This document shows positions 1 to 27,606 of a stretch of DNA of 64,000 nt, one piece after another. A model generated the notes under the pieces. It was not told the origin of the DNA. It saw nothing but the letters and a program-made list of their open reading frames with translations, and did not search any database. Where the stretch lies: assembly GCF_964355755.1 (NCBI RefSeq), contig NC_092672.1:25666501-25730500 (forward strand), read 5' to 3'. The position numbers were made by a program, and so were the translations under genes. The stretch is from Antedon mediterranea (lineage: Eukaryota > Echinodermata > Crinoidea > Comatulida > Antedonidae). Position 1 is the first letter of the stretch, and every line of letters begins with the position of its first letter.

Positions 1-160
1 TTTCATACAAATTTCTAATTGGAACTTACTTCTAGAGCTACAGTACTTTATCATAGATTTATTTAAAATATGCAGTTTTATTATTAATGTTTTATTTATT
101 TTTATTTTGTTTATTTAGTAAACTTTTATTATTAATATAAAATGGTGTTCTTTCTGTATA

Positions 161-682
161 GGGTCATTCCATCTCAGTTCACCCAAAAAAAATGGAATTT
201 TAAACCCTACCTCTTCCAATTTTGATGAAATTTGGTATATGGGTGATTCATAGCAATTAAAACCAAATTTTCAAATTTTAACCTTATCGGACCAACGGTT
301 TTCGAGATATCGCAATTTCAATTTTCGGTTTTTACGCAAAAAAGCGCGCGGCCGCCACGTTTCAAAGAGCTGTATCTCGGGAACTATAGGTTCGATTTTA
401 AAAACAAAGGTATTTTTGTAAAGGGGAGACCATAAGGAACCTAAATATACTAATTGTGTGTGTTTTATGTTAATTTTAAGTTGAATAAAACTTTGACATA
501 TATTTTGACCTTGAAATTGACCCCGTGGAACACGCCCAATTTGTTGGTGACTATCACGAAAAATGTAGCCCTACGTGTCAACTACAACATATAAAAAAAT
601 TGGAGGGGTTTTTTTCTTTGTTTCCATGAAATTACAATTTGAAGTTGACATACCTCTTCCTTTTAGTGTATTTTTGGTGTTG
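161..682. repeat. Left terminal inverted repeat of the 161-2692 transposon
   Basis: About 520 bp, mirrored at 2183-2692. Both arms include the block GTGGAACACGCCC versus its inverted copy GGGCGTGTTCCAC and the inner edge TAGTGTATTTTTGGTGT. Confidence 0.88.
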
Positions 683-867
683 TTATACTTATACACAGTG
701 TGAACACTAACTGTTAAGGTGTCTTATTGTTACGCTTTCTCATCAGGCCCACTTAAACAGTAGATATATTTTGATATGAGAAATACTGGGTAACTCACAT
801 ACTTTTAAAATCAATTTTGACACATAGTTTAGTGTCCTTACTATGTTATTATGCACATTAACATATG

Positions 868-1210
868 CATAATAAGTGATTGCAGAGAACATACAACAGT
901 TACTGTATATGCCTTTTTAAAGGTTGTCATCCCCTATAGAAAAACAAAACTACCAACCATGAAAAAAGTTCATTATTTCACAGATGGATGTGGCGGCCAA
1001 TACAAAAACAAATATAACTTTATTAACCTTTGCCACCACCAGGAAGATTTTGGTTTAGACGCCGAGTGGAATTTTTTTGCTACATCACATGGCAAGAGTG
1101 CGTGTGATGGCATAGGTGGAACCGTTAAGAGGCTTGTCACTATGAGAAGCTTACAGCGTTTGACTGAATGTCATATTATCACATCTCTCAGTATGTTCGA
1201 CTACTGTGTA
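868..1210 (+). pseudogene. Transposon-encoded protein, N-terminal part, broken by a SINE
   Basis: The frame reads a conserved-looking block with DGCGGQYKNKYNF, then LCHHQEDFG, then FFATSHGKSACDGIGGTVKR. From memory this resembles uncharacterised proteins that occur in many copies in cnidarians and other invertebrates; the spaced Asp/Cys/His residues look like a nuclease or transposase core, but I cannot name the fold. Coding similarity ends near 1210, where the T-rich tail of a SINE begins; the protein resumes at 1569. No start codon is convincing, so this is a fragment of a longer, probably dead gene. Confidence 0.6.
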
Positions 1211-1566
1211 ATTTTTTATTTTTATTTTATGTCTTTAGGCAATGTGGCCAAGGATTACCAATAGTGAATTAATCACTGTCCTATCAGATAGGTGGTAATC
1301 CCCCTGATACAGGGGCTATTGTGTGAACCAGTTCACCGGGGTAACCCCCTACTCTTTTTCAAATAATGAACTGGGTTCTTTAAAGTACACACATGTTATA
1401 ACTGTGTACACTGGACCTACGGTTTATAGTCCTTATCCGAGAAGACTTGTTCCACCACCAGAACTAGGAGCGAGTCGGCCTCGAACCCTTGCCGATGTTG
1501 TTGTTGGCTCTTTTAGGTACGGTAAACGGCGCCCCTGCCTTAACCGCTCGGCCATATGACTCGCTC
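1211..1566 (-). mobile_element. tRNA-derived SINE (family A), inserted in the transposon gene
   Basis: Read on the - strand, 1566-1468 folds as a class II (Leu/Ser-like) tRNA: a perfect 9-bp acceptor-type stem (GAGCGAGTC / GACTCGCTC), A box TGGCCGAGCGGTTAAGG and B box GGGTTCGAGGC. A ~240-nt body follows and ends in an A/T-rich tail (1211-1230). The second copy is at 9103-9418 in the same orientation. Confidence 0.85.
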
Positions 1567-1568
1567 AT

Positions 1569-2081
1569 ATGGACATTCCAGGCATCAACTTTTTTCATGA
1601 GGGAATAGATGAGGTATCTACTGTGGAAAAAGAAATAAAGCTGAGATTCAACCTCGCCCAGACCATCAAGGGTACATTACAATATCATCGCTTTGTTCCC
1701 GTTTCTCTGGCACAGATGCAGGTCTACAAACTTAGTACCCAGATAAACCCTCCGGATGTGGTAGTGATTCAAGAATCTTTCAGTGATGAAAATGAAATTG
1801 TTGCTGATACACAACCCACCATTATTAGACTTCAGAATTTTGTGTGCTGTAGTTATGATGGTGTCCCATGGATTGGTTTGGTGGTGGATGTCTCACTCTC
1901 AGAAGAGTTTGGGGATTTTCAAATTAAATTTATGCATCCTCATGGGTCAGCGAAAACCTTTTATTGGCCCTCCAAAGAAGACTGTTGTTGGATTCCTGAA
2001 TCAAATGTACATTGTATTATAGCCTCTCCGTTTATAAAATCCTCTTCGACTAGGAATTACAGTATTTCCCAAAATGAGTAA
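1569..2081 (+). pseudogene. Transposon-encoded protein, C-terminal part
   Basis: Continues the protein interrupted at about 1210: DIPGINFF near the start, then FVCCSYDGVPWIGLVVDV and VKFMHP-like KFMHPHG followed by FYWPSKEDCCWIP. A C-terminal module of this type follows the 868-1210 block in related proteins as I remember them. The ATG at 1569 is probably not a real start but an internal Met exposed by the SINE insertion. It ends with TAA just before the inner edge of the right TIR, which fits its being the transposon's own gene. Confidence 0.6.
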
Positions 2082-2182
2082 AGGCCAGACATAGACAATT
2101 GTAACATTATAATAATATTTAGTTTGTAATAAAATTAATTTTGGAATACATCAAATTGACATTGAAGTAATGCATGGACAGA

Positions 2183-2692
2183 CACCAAAAATACACTAAA
2201 AGGAAGAGGTATGTCAACTTCAAATTGTAATTTCATGGAAACAAAGAAAAAAACCCCTCCAATTTTTTTATATGTTGTAGTTGACACGTAGGGCTACATT
2301 TTTCATGATAGTCACCAACAAAACGGGCGTGTTCCACGGGGTCAATTTCAAGGTCAAAATATATGTCAAAGTTTTATTCAACTTAAAATTAACATAAAAC
2401 ACACACAATTAGTATATTTAGATTCCTTATGGTCTCCCCTTTACAAAAATACCTTTGCTTTTAAAATCGAACCTATAGTTCCCGAGATACAGCTCTTTGA
2501 AACGTGGCGGACGCGCCCTTTTTTGCGTAAAAACCGAAAATTGAAATTGCGATATCTTGAAAACCGTTGGTCCGATAAAGTTAAAATTTGAAATTTTGGC
2601 TTTAATTGCTATGAATCACCCATATACCAAATTTCATCAAAATTGGAAGAGGTAGGGTTTAACTCATTGGGTGATCTGAGATGGAATGACCC
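2183..2692. repeat. Right terminal inverted repeat of the 161-2692 transposon
   Basis: Inverted copy of 161-682 with point differences and one short length difference, so the insertion is not brand new. Confidence 0.88.
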
Positions 2693-3076
2693 TATAGGCA
2701 TGCTGCAAGAATTTACGACCTATTTATACTATGGATGATAAAGAACGATAATAAATAGATAAAATACATTTTTTTTATAGAAAACAAAAATTAAAAAATG
2801 TTCATCAGAAAATAAAAATAATATTTTTTAAAATAAAATCCAAATGACGTCATGATCATGAAGAACAATAAAATCATGTCGCCACAATATCATTGCTCTT
2901 TCTAATCATCTGATTGAACTATATTTCTACCAAAGACAACATAAATGGTTGTTATGTAGTTCTAGGATGAAAACCTTTTCCTTGTTAATGTTAAAAATAA
3001 TCGAAAGGATACACTTGACAAAACTTAACTGCAGCATTGCATGCTATCACACATAGCGATGGCGAAATAGACTTAA

Positions 3077-17795
<14,719 letters not shown>

Positions 17796-18029
17796 TACCT
17801 TATTCAACACAACAAGATTATTTTTTGTTATGAAGATATTAAAAAAGATCAACTTATGTACAGTACTGTACCTTGTACCTTGTAAATTGTAATGAGGATT
17901 TAATACTGCATAATGTGTTTACTGTCATAAATCTTCTGAACCTTCATCCTAGTATAGATTTTTTTTGTTTGTTTATCGCAAACGCTATGTCAATAGTTTT
18001 ACTAATGCCTAATGGGACCCCAGCTCCAT

Positions 18030-18131
18030 ATACAGTGCCCGATATTCACGGATAGTCTCCCATCCAAGCTCTAACCAGGCCCAACGTTGCTTAACTTCGG
18101 TGATCTGACGGGAATCCGTGTTTGAACGTGG
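18030..18131 (-). repeat. 5S rRNA-derived SINE head fragment
   Basis: About 100 nt of 5S-like sequence on the - strand with the same diagnostic GAAGTTAAGCAACGTTGGGC as at 14047-14160. No tRNA-like module or poly(A) tail follows. Too diverged and incomplete for a working 5S gene. Confidence 0.7.
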
Positions 18132-18799
18132 TAAAGTCGTATTATTTCCATAGTATATATTATATATGTAGTATTGTTTTGCTATAGATTAAGAAAGGTG
18201 CTTTTTTGTGTAACCAAGGCTATAAATTAACTGAGCTCGGCTTGCCAAGAGAGGCTATCGTATGCGGTTCGGCTTCGACGAATTCCTGAAAATCCGTCGA
18301 TTTCTAGGCGATGTCGTATTGTGTTTATTGCTATTTAATTGTACTTTATTAGGTCCTATGTTTCTGATTTTCTACAAACACGAAGTACTTAATTTTTAAA
18401 ATTAATTTAATCGAAGTAGACACAATATTTCAGATCTAACACCGTTATTTGAAGTTTGGCCAATGCTAAATCAACCAAACGTCTGTAAGGGTGGGGCATG
18501 ATCGTAACGAATCTGAGCCATTTCGTTTGATCCAGCGACACCAAGTGTCCTGCTGTTTGATAGCTTTGGTAAAATGTGGATTTGTATGATAGATCCTAGT
18601 GAAAACAATTATGCAGATTTGATGTACATTTAGGAAATAAAGTCGATTTTTAATTCAATTTTATTTCATAAGATACATCATTGTGTAATAACATGAGAGA
18701 TTTTTTTTAAAAACTATAACAATTTGTATTCTCGTAAACGTACATAAGTTCCGTAAATGCTGTCCATTCAGTAAGTTTCGCGTTTTTGACGTTCCCACT

Positions 18800-19245
18800 A
18801 AAGCTTGCTGTCCACTAGAGATCCAACGCAGTTGCGTATACGCACGTGAATCACAAGCTGCAGTTGGGATGAGCCATCGCGTCGTGATTGGTCAAATTAC
18901 TTGCGTCGCGCTTACTTTCTTGCTTTGCTTGGTTGTTCCTCAAGGACGCAAGCGCCACGCAAGTAATCTAGCCGCAATCACGAGCGGCCATGGATCATTT
19001 GAATTGTCGCTTGTCATTGCTTAATCTTGGTTCCCACTAGCGACGCAACACAAGGACGTAACGCAACGTAAGTGAGTTGACCAATCACAAGCGATGGATT
19101 ATTCGAACTTTCGCTTGACATTGGTTAACACACTTGCGTTGCGTCCGTGCCTTGCGTTCTAGTGGGAACCACGCTTTAAATTGCTCGCGTTTCGCTTACG
19201 TCATTACGTATGGTAGCGTCCTATGGGGAACCAAGCTTTTAGGAT
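18800..19245. repeat. Cluster of family F MITEs
   Basis: 19025-19192 is a foldback: TTGGTTCCCACTAGCGACGC at the left, GCGTTCTAGTGGGAACCACG inverted at the right, with ACCAATCACAAGCGATGGAT between. Flanking pieces at 18800-18960 (GTCCACTAG, GATTGGTCAAATTACTTGCG) and 19195-19245 (GGGGAACCAAGCTTTT) are partial copies. The 13189-13306 element is related. Confidence 0.7.
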
Positions 19246-19318
19246 GTGACTGCAACCCATGAAGCGTAAGCTTACTATAATGTAGCGAAGAAAATTCTAT
19301 TTGTGTGTATGTCGTAAT

Positions 19319-19390
19319 GATGGCTTGTCAGTCAACCAATGTTGCAGCGCAACAACCCAAGCAAGATACTTTGTCCGAATCGAGTCGTTC
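19319..19390 (+). CDS. Possible first coding exon of an unidentified gene
   Basis: An ATG at 19319 opens 24 codons (MACQSTNVAAQQPKQD...) ending exactly at the strong donor GTAAGTAG. Codon use is not AT-run driven, unlike most short ORFs nearby. A phase-matched open stretch follows an acceptor at about 21460 and stops at 21580, but its sequence is unfamiliar. It could be a 5' exon of a gene whose other exons I cannot see, or chance. No family recognised. Confidence 0.25.
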
Positions 19391-22300
19391 GGTAAGTAGA
19401 GACAATGTGACCCCGCCCCCTTTTACTTTTAATCTTACTGTCGGAGATTAGAAAGAATTACCATTAATACACCAGTTAGTATTGTAAGTGATTTGTACAT
19501 TGTTAAACTTACTGCGTCATTACCACTCAGTGTACGCCTAACGCGAGAGATTATGTCTGTGATATAGGCCAGCATTAAACTGAATAATCATTTTATGCCA
19601 TGTTAGGCTGCAATTGAAATACAAAATGTTACTTTTTAGTGAAATTAATATTTTAATGAAAATAATAGTTATATTTTCATTGAATCCAAATCAAAGTCTC
19701 GCGCCCATCATGATACTCTTTTCTGATGATTATGAAATACAGCCATTTTGACACTTCCGCGTTTAACTGTTATAATTGCAATACAGTACTGTCATAATTT
19801 TATGTTGTGCATTATCAATATCTGACCCATGGAAAATGGGTTACAAATACGTTTATTTTCGTACAGCCTAAATGATAAAATGTTGTATCAAAAACAGAAA
19901 TGGAAAATACCAGAATCGATAAATTTAATACAGAATGGAAAATACCACTGGATCGATAGATTCAGCCGCAGGATAAACAGCATATTGTATATAATAGGCT
20001 GTGTACAATACTTTGTTTATGACTTCCAACGTTATGTGTCAATACTCATTTTCATAGCCTGGGGAATTAGAATACTACTACAATAGTAGTACGCATCCAC
20101 AGCTCATTCAAATAATATAATATATTATATGTCAGCCTTAATTCTGCTAGGGACGCAAGTGTCGGGTGACAATATCATGGGTATTATTATAGTGTATTTT
20201 CGTTATTATCAACAGCAATCGTTGTGAAAAGATTGTTTAGTTTCGATTGATTGAATCGGTTTGAATAAGAAGCATTCTTCCTATTACACATGAAAAGACG
20301 ACATTATTTTGGATTGCATCAGCCAATTTAAACATTCAAAATTATCGGAAATAACAAACCGATTATTCACTACTCAATTTTATACATGATTACCAATAAT
20401 AGGCTCACTGCACTTGTGATTGGTCGAAAAGACACGTGACGTTCTACCACCATCTTATAGATTTTTAATATAAATACATAAGCTATGCTATAAACGAAAA
20501 TTTAAATGAAGTCACTTTGCATTATTATTATTATCTCATTGGTGTGATTGTGTTATAATACAATATCCTACATCCGCACATTCGTTTAACTATACCTGAC
20601 TTTTAATTCCATTATAGTACGTTTACTTGCTACTATCAACTTTCCTTTATCAATTAAACATTGAAATGTACATGTAATATTGTCATATTTACATTATTTC
20701 GAAACTGTTCATTGTATTAAGACTAAGAAATTTACAAGCAAGTGCTTCAGGGATCAGGGATTTTTCAACGGAGATACTTTCGGATTATTTTTATTTGTGA
20801 ATAAACTTGAGACGGACGTGTAAGTTCATTCTAATTTCGTTATTATTTATAAGGAACTATTCAACAATAGCTAGTATAAGGTACATCGTAATTGTCCCTC
20901 TGAAAAGATAACTTTTCAAGAACAAATTATTTATCTTAAAAAAATTGTAATTTAAATAAAAAGACAATTGGTTTTTGCTCAAATTTAACTATTTATTTTG
21001 TCTTTTTATTAGTGAAACAATTATTTTTATTTTTGTTCTACGAAAGTGAATAACTTGATTTAAACTATACAACATGGCCGATTCAAAGTCTAATTTTATT
21101 TATTTTCATGTTTTTGAGTGACAATTTAATTCGATATTCTCAAAATTATATTCAAAAGATTCACTCGTTTACCCATTCGAGAATGATTCGTTTGAATTCA
21201 TAATTTCAATAGTAGTTATTTTATTTGCTTAGTCATTCATATAGACACTAGTTAGAATTGAAACGCTAGGCTATAGGCTTACAATGTAATAGATAAAAAT
21301 GTAAAATTAAAGTCAGGTTATATACACATTATAGAGTAGATAACAAATAAATAAATTTAAATAAATATTAAAATAAAATAAAATAATATTATATGATTTA
21401 TAATTTTTGTTTAATCTTTGTTTTTTAATATTGTTGTTTGTTAATTTTATAATTTTAGACAAGGATATGGTTTTGCATCCTGCGCATGCCCTCTACCACA
21501 CCTCATATTATTAATAATCGTTCATTTTGCTTCTCTGGTGGACTGAATGGACTGATATTATTTTATACTGTTATTTTTTAACTTTACTTGAAGAAGATTT
21601 TCGATTTGTTCGTACACAAAAAAGAAGATAAAGAAACTGTTGATATTTAAAGCTCCGTTGGTGACATTTTTTAATGGAATCCACGGAAACTTAAGTTCTG
21701 TTGGTTTGGAGATATTGTGGAAATACGTAATGTCTACATAACATACCCGGTTTATAACTTATTGCGTAATGGCATGTTGGTTTTTAAAATGTTATTTTGT
21801 TAGTTTATCAACATTTACAATCGGACTTATATATGCCTATACATCTTGGTATATATTATTCAAGCACCTTGCTGTTATGATGGATAGCCTAGTCGGCATA
21901 TCTCGCCAGGATCGAATCGAAAACTGCCGGATACAAATCATAACGAAAATTTCTTATTTCGTCAAAAACATCAGCAAGTTTAATTTTTTGAGGTAAGAAT
22001 TATTATTTATTTAAATGACTATCAATATTAAAATACCTAAAGTTTCTTTCTTTTACTTTTAATTATGATATCAGAACTAGGCCTAGCTTATTAAGCCTAT
22101 AGGAATTTCATATTTTTCAAGATGGCGCAAACCTAGTCTTATGCTTATTTACGTCACGATGAAAATAAAATCACAAGATAGGAAAGTCATATCTGATTGG
22201 GTTTTTTATTTAAGAAATACTTAAAGACGTTTGTCCCCTCAAAAACATGAACAATTAAGGTTAAATAAAAGACACTTTGAATAGGTAATTTTGTTAACTT

Positions 22301-24386
22301 ATATTATAAAAGACAATAAACTGAATTCAACCAAAGACTCCTTTAAATTACATTTTTCTAGGTAATAAATACATTTTTGTTTGATCAAATTTTTGGTTAA
22401 AGTGAATAATGATTATGTGACATTTAAATTTCATATTCTACAAAATAATTAAGACAATTATTTTTCATCTTTAAACTATACGTTCACTGTATTTCCAATA
22501 ATTCTAATCTTAGTTACTGAGGATGCATTTTCAACCTTTAAATCTAACCCTAACAAAAAACCTAAATTATTTAGTACATCCGTCCATTAAAAAAAGGAAA
22601 TATTTAGAATGAATTCCAACCGAAATATTCAATCATTTTCTACGTGTCTATTACTAAATATTAAATTGTAACTTCACTGTGTGTATATAACACTTTGATA
22701 AAAAAAATCAGCAACAATGGAATACGTTTTAATGTCATTATTAATCATTATACTGATGTTTCAATTTACCTAGTAAACAATTATTTGATATTGAATGTAT
22801 TTTACTTTATATTATTTATATTTTATTTATATAATACACTTTTCATAGTGGCAGATAGCGTTATTTATAGTGTAACATTTATATTTCTTTATATTTTTTG
22901 TGTGTATTTTAGAACCAACTCAATAACTTTCTCCAATAACATCTGGTTTAAAGTAGCATTAAAATTACTGTAAAGAAGCTGTATTTTGACACCCCAACAG
23001 ATCTAAATATTGAAACTAAAAATAGGAAGACGAAATATAAATGACGATGAATATTCTACATAAAATCAGATACGAAATGGCATAGATAGGGCCTACATGG
23101 ATAATGATACACACATCATTTAAATTAACAATGAATGTTAAACTGACAACATACTGCACCAATGAATGCTGCAAGCCTGAGAGACCGAGATATTCGGATA
23201 TTTCAGAGGAAGAAAGGATGGGAGTCAGCATCTTGGTTCCGACTTCTAAAGTCTCTTTACTTTATTCACGAGGATGAACATCATTCTATGTACACTATTA
23301 TCTTATTATAATTTGCAAGCATGCAGGAGCAAGTCGAGTGCAACAGATCATAACGAGGAAAAACTAACACAGTCACACGGTTGAGCAAAAACTGGCAGAA
23401 AAATGGCCAAATTGATTGACGTTATAAATTAAAATATTCACTAAGAATATTTCGTTTGTGAGTAGGGTATCTAAAATAATATATTATTAAGGACCAGGGC
23501 GATAACGATCGACGATAAATAGATAGTTATACATTTTTCTTACATAAAAAAAAAAAAATAGACAGTCATTCTGATCGATAACCATTAATTATACGATCGT
23601 TGATGATATAATATATTAAATCCAATTAAATGACGTCATGATCAACAAAATTCAATGTCGTTACGATTATTGCTCTTACTTTCAATTGTTTCATTAAAGA
23701 CAGTATATTATCCTATAATTCAACTTAAACACTTACAATTTCTTTTGTTTTAAGAAAAATGCATAGTTACCGTCGATTGCTATCGTCCATAATGCAAATT
23801 AATATTTAAAAAAAAATTATGTATAACCTATAGATATTAAATGTAGCCTTCTTTAAAATGTACAATAGAACGTCCAAAGCCTCTATTATTATTGTTAAAA
23901 AACTATCCTCATTTACAGCACCTTTAAGCTTAAATTCATAAAATAGGTCGATTTCAAAATAGGCCTACCTCTTTTCCAGAGATGCACTTTTAGAAAACCA
24001 AGGTTTGCTTTCAGTAACAATGATTTTATTTTCCTCATAAAATACCGTTATGTTGATAAATCGATAATAATATATCAAGAGAAAATTCTTGAAGCATTAC
24101 TTTCAGATTAGCCTTCATTTAGGCCTAAGCTATTTTGTTATGCTTTATAAAAAAGTGTGAATACCACTAGTAAATGCTGAATTGTTGAAATGTCATTATA
24201 TAATGATTTAGAAAAGTAATTCAATGTCATGAGGACTCACAGGACTATATCATGTACAGTATACTTTTTTTCTACAGGAGATGTGCTTGGTAGGCCTACT
24301 CAGATGTTCAAAGCATTTGATTGCAATGACATCCGTCGACGAATATGCCACTGGTGGGATGTGACGCCCATACAACATGGTAGGCC
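19391..24386. other. No established gene
   Basis: AT-rich sequence without recognisable domains. A hydrophobic ORF at 21769 runs into a donor at about 21992 and could join in phase to an acceptor at 22912 with a stop at 22973 (about 95 residues); a second open stretch with acceptor and donor sits at 24274-24379. Neither resembles a known protein. Confidence 0.4.
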
Positions 24387-24691
24387 TAATAATAATAATT
24401 TATATAGCGCCCTTTTCATGAGTAATCATGCTCAAAAGGCGCTTTACAAGCATTATTACCCCAGTATTTTTTGGGATCAAACACGTATGGAAACATACTC
24501 CCATAATGCAGCCGGTAACCAGCGCAAAGTTGTGTCTAGATCTAACTGGGTACCCATTTATACACCTGGGTGGAGAGAGGCAATAAGTAAAGTATCTTGC
24601 CTACGGATACAAGCAATGCGGCGAGAGTTGGATTCGAACCTAGGTCTGACGATCGGTAGTCCAACGTCCAACACACTGCGCCACACGCCCT
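24387..24691 (-). mobile_element. tRNA-derived SINE (family G) with L2-type tail
   Basis: On the - strand: tRNA-like head (A box TGGCGCAGTGTGTTGGACG, B box GGTTCGAATCC), body with GTAGGCAAGATACTTTACTT, and a tail reading AAAGGGCGCTATATAAATTA followed by (TTA)n. The tail resembles L2/CR1-type LINE 3' ends. Second copy at 51744-51962. Confidence 0.85.
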
Positions 24692-26599
24692 TAAATACAA
24701 TGATCAATTCAATGATCTAATAAAAAAAATCATTATGTTGCCACCCAACTGACCCAAAATTTAAGGAAATCTAGGATAAAAATATTATACACAATAAAAT
24801 CAAAACTAGCTTAAGCCTACATGAAGGCTAAGCATGTTTTTGACTTTCAGTAAAATAATACAAAATAGAGTTATTAATACTAATAGAGTCTACAGAAAGA
24901 GGAAGATGTGTTGTGTCTCTGTTTTCTTCAGAAACCCAATTACGTGACCAACTGAGCGATCCGATTTATTGTAAAATGCCAATTGCTCCGTAAATGAAAT
25001 GAAATGATAAATGATATGTCTCTTAAAATAAGAACATCATAAAAATCGAAGATAATAAAATCAGACTTCAATCAATATTTCAAACATGATTAAAACGTTT
25101 GATAAAATTGTCTGACAATTTGTCTACTGTTTTTTTTTAAATGATGTTTTTATCTACTCGAATTTTGGGTCATTAATAGTATATATCTTCATTCTATTCA
25201 AATAATGTAAAATGGCACTGTCACGGCTTGTCTTACCAGAATAATGGCATTCATATTTTTTTTCAGGGGGATAATTTCTCTTATTTAAAATACATTAAAA
25301 CATATACCTATTGTTTCTTTATAGGCCTTTTTGTTGCAGTAGAAATACTCAACAAGGGGAGAGATTAAAACAACTTGGCAATTTCTCGGCTCACAAAAGA
25401 GAGACTTGTCGGCAATCTAAACATGAAATATAGCAACAGACCAACACTGACTATTATCTTGATGTAATGGAGACGGACACCCGACGGACACCAGCATTGC
25501 CAAAGAAGAAGGGATGTAATGATAATGATAGTGTTATTATGACAATGAAAATATACCTTTTTTAACAATAATTATAATTACTGTAATTAGATTCTTTAGT
25601 AGAGGGCGCCATTTGAAGAACAGGACGCGAGACATTTTATTTTAGGCCATAGAAGATTCTTCTGCAAATTTTCAGGTATTTTTAGAATTTTTTCATGATG
25701 AGTTGGTTTGAATTAGTACCGAAGTCTGACACTGTTTATTAGTAAAGTAGTCAAAAAGTAAATCATAATAATACTGTGCACTCTCCCCAACTCGCAGTCT
25801 AAAAATAGATCTACTTTAGGACTTCACTAGAGTATTATGTAGTAGTCCCCCGCTATTTCTTGTCATGTGGTGTGATGGCGTGTTCATCATTTTATTTTAT
25901 TCGATTTGTAAAATCCCTGGTCACACCCTGCCTCCTTTTACTACTACTGTATAGGCCTAGTTGTTGTATTTTCCATAATAGATTGTGGGAGCTAAAGCCA
26001 TCTATGGTTTAACCAGTGGATAAATAAAAACATATTGGAAAATGTTGTTGATCTAAAAAACTCCAGCAGTAGGCCTAAAGGCCTAGTCTCTACTACTACT
26101 ACTAGACTAGCCTTAGTAGTACTGTACTTATAAATTATAGAGAAGGAATCGTTACTACATAACATATATAATAATTATATATTATAGGACCAAGGCGTAT
26201 GCCTTAGGCATGATGATCAAAAATTACAAAATGGTTTGCATCAACTTAACAGAAAATAAATGATTTCAAAATTGTTATTGTTTCTATTGCCTCATTATTA
26301 ATTTAACTGAATTAATTTTAATTTATAAAATCAATTAATGTCGGTTTTTCGCATTACTTTTTTTAGTTGTGATTACTTTAAAAACAGCATACAGCATTTA
26401 GCTGTTGTTATTTTATTTCAAAATTACATGAGATCCAGTCTGAGTGCTTGTACATTTTGTCCATTTCCTAGGCAACTTGCCCTTCCCATTACCAAGAAAG
26501 TTTTTCTCCTAGCCAAAGTCAACTACTAATATTTTAATAATCTATACTTTATTGTTACTTTTCCCAGCTCTTGCTGTGAGCTGTGGAGAAATAATAATT
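24692..26599. other. No gene seen
   Basis: AT-rich sequence with several TAGGCCTA octamers; no repeat or domain I can define. Confidence 0.4.
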
Positions 26600-27606
26600 C
26601 ACCATGGCTAAAGATACGGTACCGTATCCTTCCTAACTTACATTTGCTAAAGGTACGGTAAAATTGCATTACGTCATATTTATTCAGCCAATGGGGTGCT
26701 GGTACGTGTGTGACATCATCGTATAAGGACTTTGGATTTTTTTCATATCGCGAAAACCGTGACCAACCGCTTAACATTTTCTTTATGCTTTATTTTATGT
26801 GTCACAATTTAAACTAAATGTAGCCCACGTCTGTTATTATTAAAAAGCCAAAACATGTTGATTTTAGTTCTAGAATACAGAAACCGTTTCAAAAGAGGCC
26901 TACATACTATAACCTACTAGCCTCATTATATGAGTTTGTTTGTGTAGGAAAAGTGGTGCCAGCCTGGGATTTTCTTTGACTCAGCCCTGGGGCTACTGTC
27001 TAAATCATAGTCCCCTTTATTGTTCACATTTGCTTGTTATTTATGGTCACCATCTGTAAACAAAGTTTAATGAAAAATATAGCCTAAATAGGCCATTGGA
27101 ATAAAAATAAAACTCATATAGTAACTCTGGATGAATGAACTAAACGCCCAAACACCCAATCAATTTCCAACACTGAATTATAATTCCTTTACTTCTAATT
27201 TGGCTATCAACATATCGGATTATAATACTACTACTGTATGTTGTATAATGAAAGAATATTTGAGATTGAGTGCATGTTTTAAACGCTTTATGTAACGTCC
27301 ACCAACCACATGAATTTGCTTTATTACTACAGCATCGACGTTGTCACCCGTTACTAAACTTCTGCATTCAACATTGCTAGGTCTAGCCCCGGGGCTGAGT
27401 CACAGAATCAGCGCACACATCCATGCAGCCTGGCGCCGTCGATAGGCATTCTCTACAGACGCAATATGAAAATAAAATCCAACGTCCTTATATGATGCTG
27501 TCACACGTACCATCACCCCATTGGCTGATTATGACATAATGCAAGTTTACCGTACCTTTAGCAAACAGAAGTTAGGATACAGTACCGTATCTTTAGCCAT
27601 GGCGAT
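26600..27606. mobile_element. 1-kb TIR element (family C)
   Basis: About 140-bp inverted ends: left CATGGCTAAAGATACGGTAC (about 26603), right GTACCGTATCTTTAGCCATG (to about 27602). The arms continue through CCAATGGGGTGCTGGTACGT / inverted ACGTACCATCACCCCATTGG and AAGGACTTTGGATTTT. The interior is non-coding. Same ends as 10491-10879. Confidence 0.85.

Larger units (their letters stand above)
161..2692 (+). mobile_element. DNA transposon with ~0.5-kb terminal inverted repeats, in an MTO1 intron
   Basis: The left end (GGGTCATTCCATCTCAG at 161) is repeated inverted at the right end (to 2692). The inverted arms run about 161-682 and 2183-2692 with only scattered mismatches. TATA flanks both ends (157-160 and 2693-2696), a possible target duplication (or TA plus 2 bp of TIR). 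Between the arms lie two blocks of a protein family seen repeatedly in invertebrate genomes, separated by a SINE. I cannot assign it to a named superfamily. Confidence 0.85.

Noticed and set aside
851-867. ATG at 851 as the start of the transposon protein
   Set aside because: The conserved block begins inside the frame and no leader or promoter context supports this Met; the true N-terminus is probably lost or in another exon.
22695-22973. Hydrophobic 92-residue ORF as a membrane protein gene
   Set aside because: Composition is explained by T-rich sequence; at most the last 20 codons could be an exon.
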